Source: Acidaminococcus sp.
GTDB lineage: Bacteria > Bacillota > Negativicutes > Acidaminococcales > Acidaminococcaceae
Direction of reading: 5' to 3'
Assembly: GCA_019416065.1 (NCBI GenBank)
Contig: DXYB01000008.1
Span: forward strand, 1 to 63,219
Length of the DNA: 63,219 nt
Part shown: in pieces, positions 61,173 to 63,219 of the stretch
Layout: every line of letters starts with the position of its first letter
Position numbering within the stretch: the first letter of the stretch is position 1
The notes under the pieces: model-generated
The model's database searches: none
What the model saw: only the letters and a program-made list of their open reading frames with translations
Told to the model about the DNA's origin: nothing
Position numbers and translations under genes: made by a program

Positions 61173-61421
61173 TTACACCTGCTTTCTGCGAATTAATATA
61201 CGGGGGTAAGTATTTTTGGGTTTCCCGTTTGATTGGATTATTACCGGGGTAGCGTTTAAGTCGCTATAGTTCGGATAATCTTCTTTGGTATAGACTTTTG
61301 ACTTCAAGGCTGGGTCTCCGGCACCGCGCTTTGCCATACCAATAATTTCAAACTGATCAGGGTTGTATTTATTTAGAAACGTAATCGGCACGCCCATGAT
61401 ACCATTACACTTTACGTCTGA
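61173..61421 (-). other. third C-terminal cassette of the methyltransferase (frame +1 unit)
   Basis: Open frame from before the tract to the TAA at 61173. From 61421 it encodes a further copy of the family's C-terminal module: SDVKCNGIMGVPITFLNKYN, then a variable stretch (GAGDPALKSKVYTKEDYPNY) and the end RILIRRKQV. It has no start of its own with a convincing ribosome site. It would be joined to the methyltransferase if the (GACA) tract gained one unit or lost two, giving 529 residues. The stop is six bases before the nuclease start. Confidence 0.7.
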
Positions 61422-61594
61422 TAAATAGGTGCTTATACTTCCGTTTGCCGCCAACAAGTGGCTGTGCAACACCGCTTGATTCATTCCATATCCCGTTTGA
61501 GAATCCCTTTCCTTCGCTTTCGGTTGCTCCGACAAGTTCGAACTGGTTAGGGTTGTATCTTCCAAGGAATGTGATTGGAACTCCCATGATACCG

Positions 61595-61611
<17 letters not shown>
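61405..61611 (-). other. second C-terminal cassette of the methyltransferase (frame -1 unit)
   Basis: From 61611 the minus strand encodes SDASCNGIMGVPITFLGRYN, PNQFELVGATESEGKGF and the end YKHLFIRRKV, stop at 61405. It is a second copy of the C-terminal module of EcoRI-type methylases, with a different middle part. It is out of frame with the present methyltransferase but becomes fused to it if the (GACA) tract loses one unit or gains two, giving 449 residues. It overlaps the start of the third cassette; 36-bp segments at the two junctions (61577-61612 and 61387-61422) are 30/36 identical. Confidence 0.72.
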
Positions 61612-62758
<1,147 letters not shown>

Positions 62759-62879
62759 TATCTGCGCCGCCTTTCTCTCTTTCCTCTTCGCCCATAAATT
62801 TTCACTTTTTAGTATAACAAATAGCGGCGCGGGTTTCAATCAAATACACGGGCAGCGGATATCGTATCTCTCGTCCTTA

Positions 62880-63000
62880 TCTTTGTTACACCCCTCTCGC
62901 CTCCATACCCCCCGCCTGAGAGCTCTTTCCTGACGGGGTACTCTTACCTGAAACGTTTCTCGTTGCTAAGGCCGGCTTACACCTCAATGTTCTCCCGCAA
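62880..63000. promoter_or_regulatory. structured RNA-like stretch upstream of the methyltransferase, class unresolved
   Basis: On the minus strand: GCGGGAGAAC, GCCGGCCTTAGCAA, GTTTCAGGTAAGAG, CCCCGTC paired with GGCGGGG, and CTCTCAGGCG. The paired UCAGG blocks and GCCG...GCAA recall a glycine riboswitch but the core is imperfect. On the plus strand CTGAGAG and ACCTGA recall a TPP element, but its 5' part is missing. Either a degenerate riboswitch cut off by the inserted DNA or an unrelated structure. Confidence 0.25.
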
Positions 63001-63102
63001 TTTCTTTAGGATCATGTGATAGCGGCTTTGGAGGGTGGAAGGAGGCCTTTTGTAACCCGTCGCTTTAACCGGGTAAAAATTGCCTTTATAAAATCGGCTT
63101 TT

Positions 63103-63134
63103 ATGATCGCCGCACGAAAAGACTGATTTCTGAA
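63103..63134 (+). repeat. 32-bp direct repeat, right copy
   Basis: Same orientation and 30/32 identical to 59655-59686 (differences at positions 20 and 29). The copies are 3.4 kb apart and enclose the PC4, nuclease and methyltransferase genes. Confidence 0.7.
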
Positions 63135-63219
63135 TCCATATTGTAAAAATGTCCCTCGTCCAGTATGCATGGCGTAAAATTTTTGTAAGTTGAATAAAAA
63201 AATAAGAGCATCCCAATTT

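Larger units (their letters stand above)
62759..63219. other. 460-bp region without a convincing gene, right edge of the window
   Basis: It contains the upstream region of the methyltransferase (62759-62880), a GC-rich structured stretch (62880-63000), a hairpin ACCCG/CGGGT near 63056-63074, and the right 32-bp repeat (63103-63134). A minus-strand reading of 79 codons (62977-63216) crosses the repeat and has no ribosome site or family resemblance. Confidence 0.6.

Noticed and set aside
62880..63000. TPP riboswitch on the plus strand
   Set aside because: CTGAGAG and ACCTGA are present, but the 5' GGGGTGC part and the following ACCC pairing are missing.
62977..63216. 79-codon minus-strand frame at the right edge
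   Set aside because: Crosses the 32-bp repeat, no ribosome site, no family resemblance.

Overview
The window looks like a chromosomal segment of a diderm Firmicute (Negativicutes; an Acidaminococcus-like bacterium is the best guess). The gene order is that of Firmicutes (hrcA-grpE-dnaK-dnaJ; rimP-nusA-rnpM-ylxQ-infB-rbfA-nrnA-truB-ribF; smc-ftsY), GC is intermediate, and there is a classical autotransporter beta-barrel ending in Phe, which needs an outer membrane. No tRNA or rRNA gene, complete insertion sequence or CRISPR array was seen.

Layout. 1-2.3 kb: the edge of a phage-like replication module on the minus strand (DnaC-type loader cut by the window edge, replisome-organizer-like protein, small helix-turn-helix protein) with operator-like palindromes and two LexA-type boxes. 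2.3-3.7 kb: two small two-gene modules, a DUF4160 pair and a PhD/ParE toxin-antitoxin. 3.8-15.1 kb: housekeeping genes on the plus strand (2-hydroxyacid dehydrogenase, lapA-like, recJ, relA, dtd, MBL hydrolase, AI-2E permease, hisS, aspS). 15.1-19.4 kb: an autotransporter split by an in-frame TAA, facing a secreted beta-helix protein without a barrel. 19.5-27.1 kb: a 6S-like RNA, lspA, rluD-like, pyrR, smc, ftsY and a RibD-type reductase. 27.2-31.2 kb: a three-gene ABC importer of the iron/phosphonate class. 31.3-38.5 kb: hemW, the CIRCE-controlled chaperone operon and two nitroreductases. 38.6-46.6 kb: the nusA-infB translation operon. 46.6-55.4 kb: mscS, glycerate 2-kinase, an M20 peptidase with two membrane proteins, bioB, and nadE-queT.

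55.4-59.6 kb is a redox cluster built around a LysR regulator: a 70-residue protein, a cupin and an exported carboxymuconolactone decarboxylase on one side; a Tat-exported DUF362 protein and a flavodoxin lipoprotein on the other. Both operons start from promoters that share the same approximately 67-bp architecture, so they are probably one regulon working outside the cytoplasmic membrane.

59.65-63.13 kb is bracketed by two 32-bp direct repeats (30/32 identical). It holds a PC4-like protein and a restriction-modification pair: an EcoRI-family adenine methyltransferase and a DUF262-HNH nuclease. Near its 3' end the methyltransferase carries a (GACA)8.75 tetranucleotide tract. All three reading frames after the tract stay open and each ends in a different copy of the family's C-terminal module (387, 449 or 529 residues). 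The 529-residue frame stops six bases before the nuclease start. This looks like a three-state, slippage-driven C-terminal switch rather than an on/off switch, and it is the most interesting item in the window.
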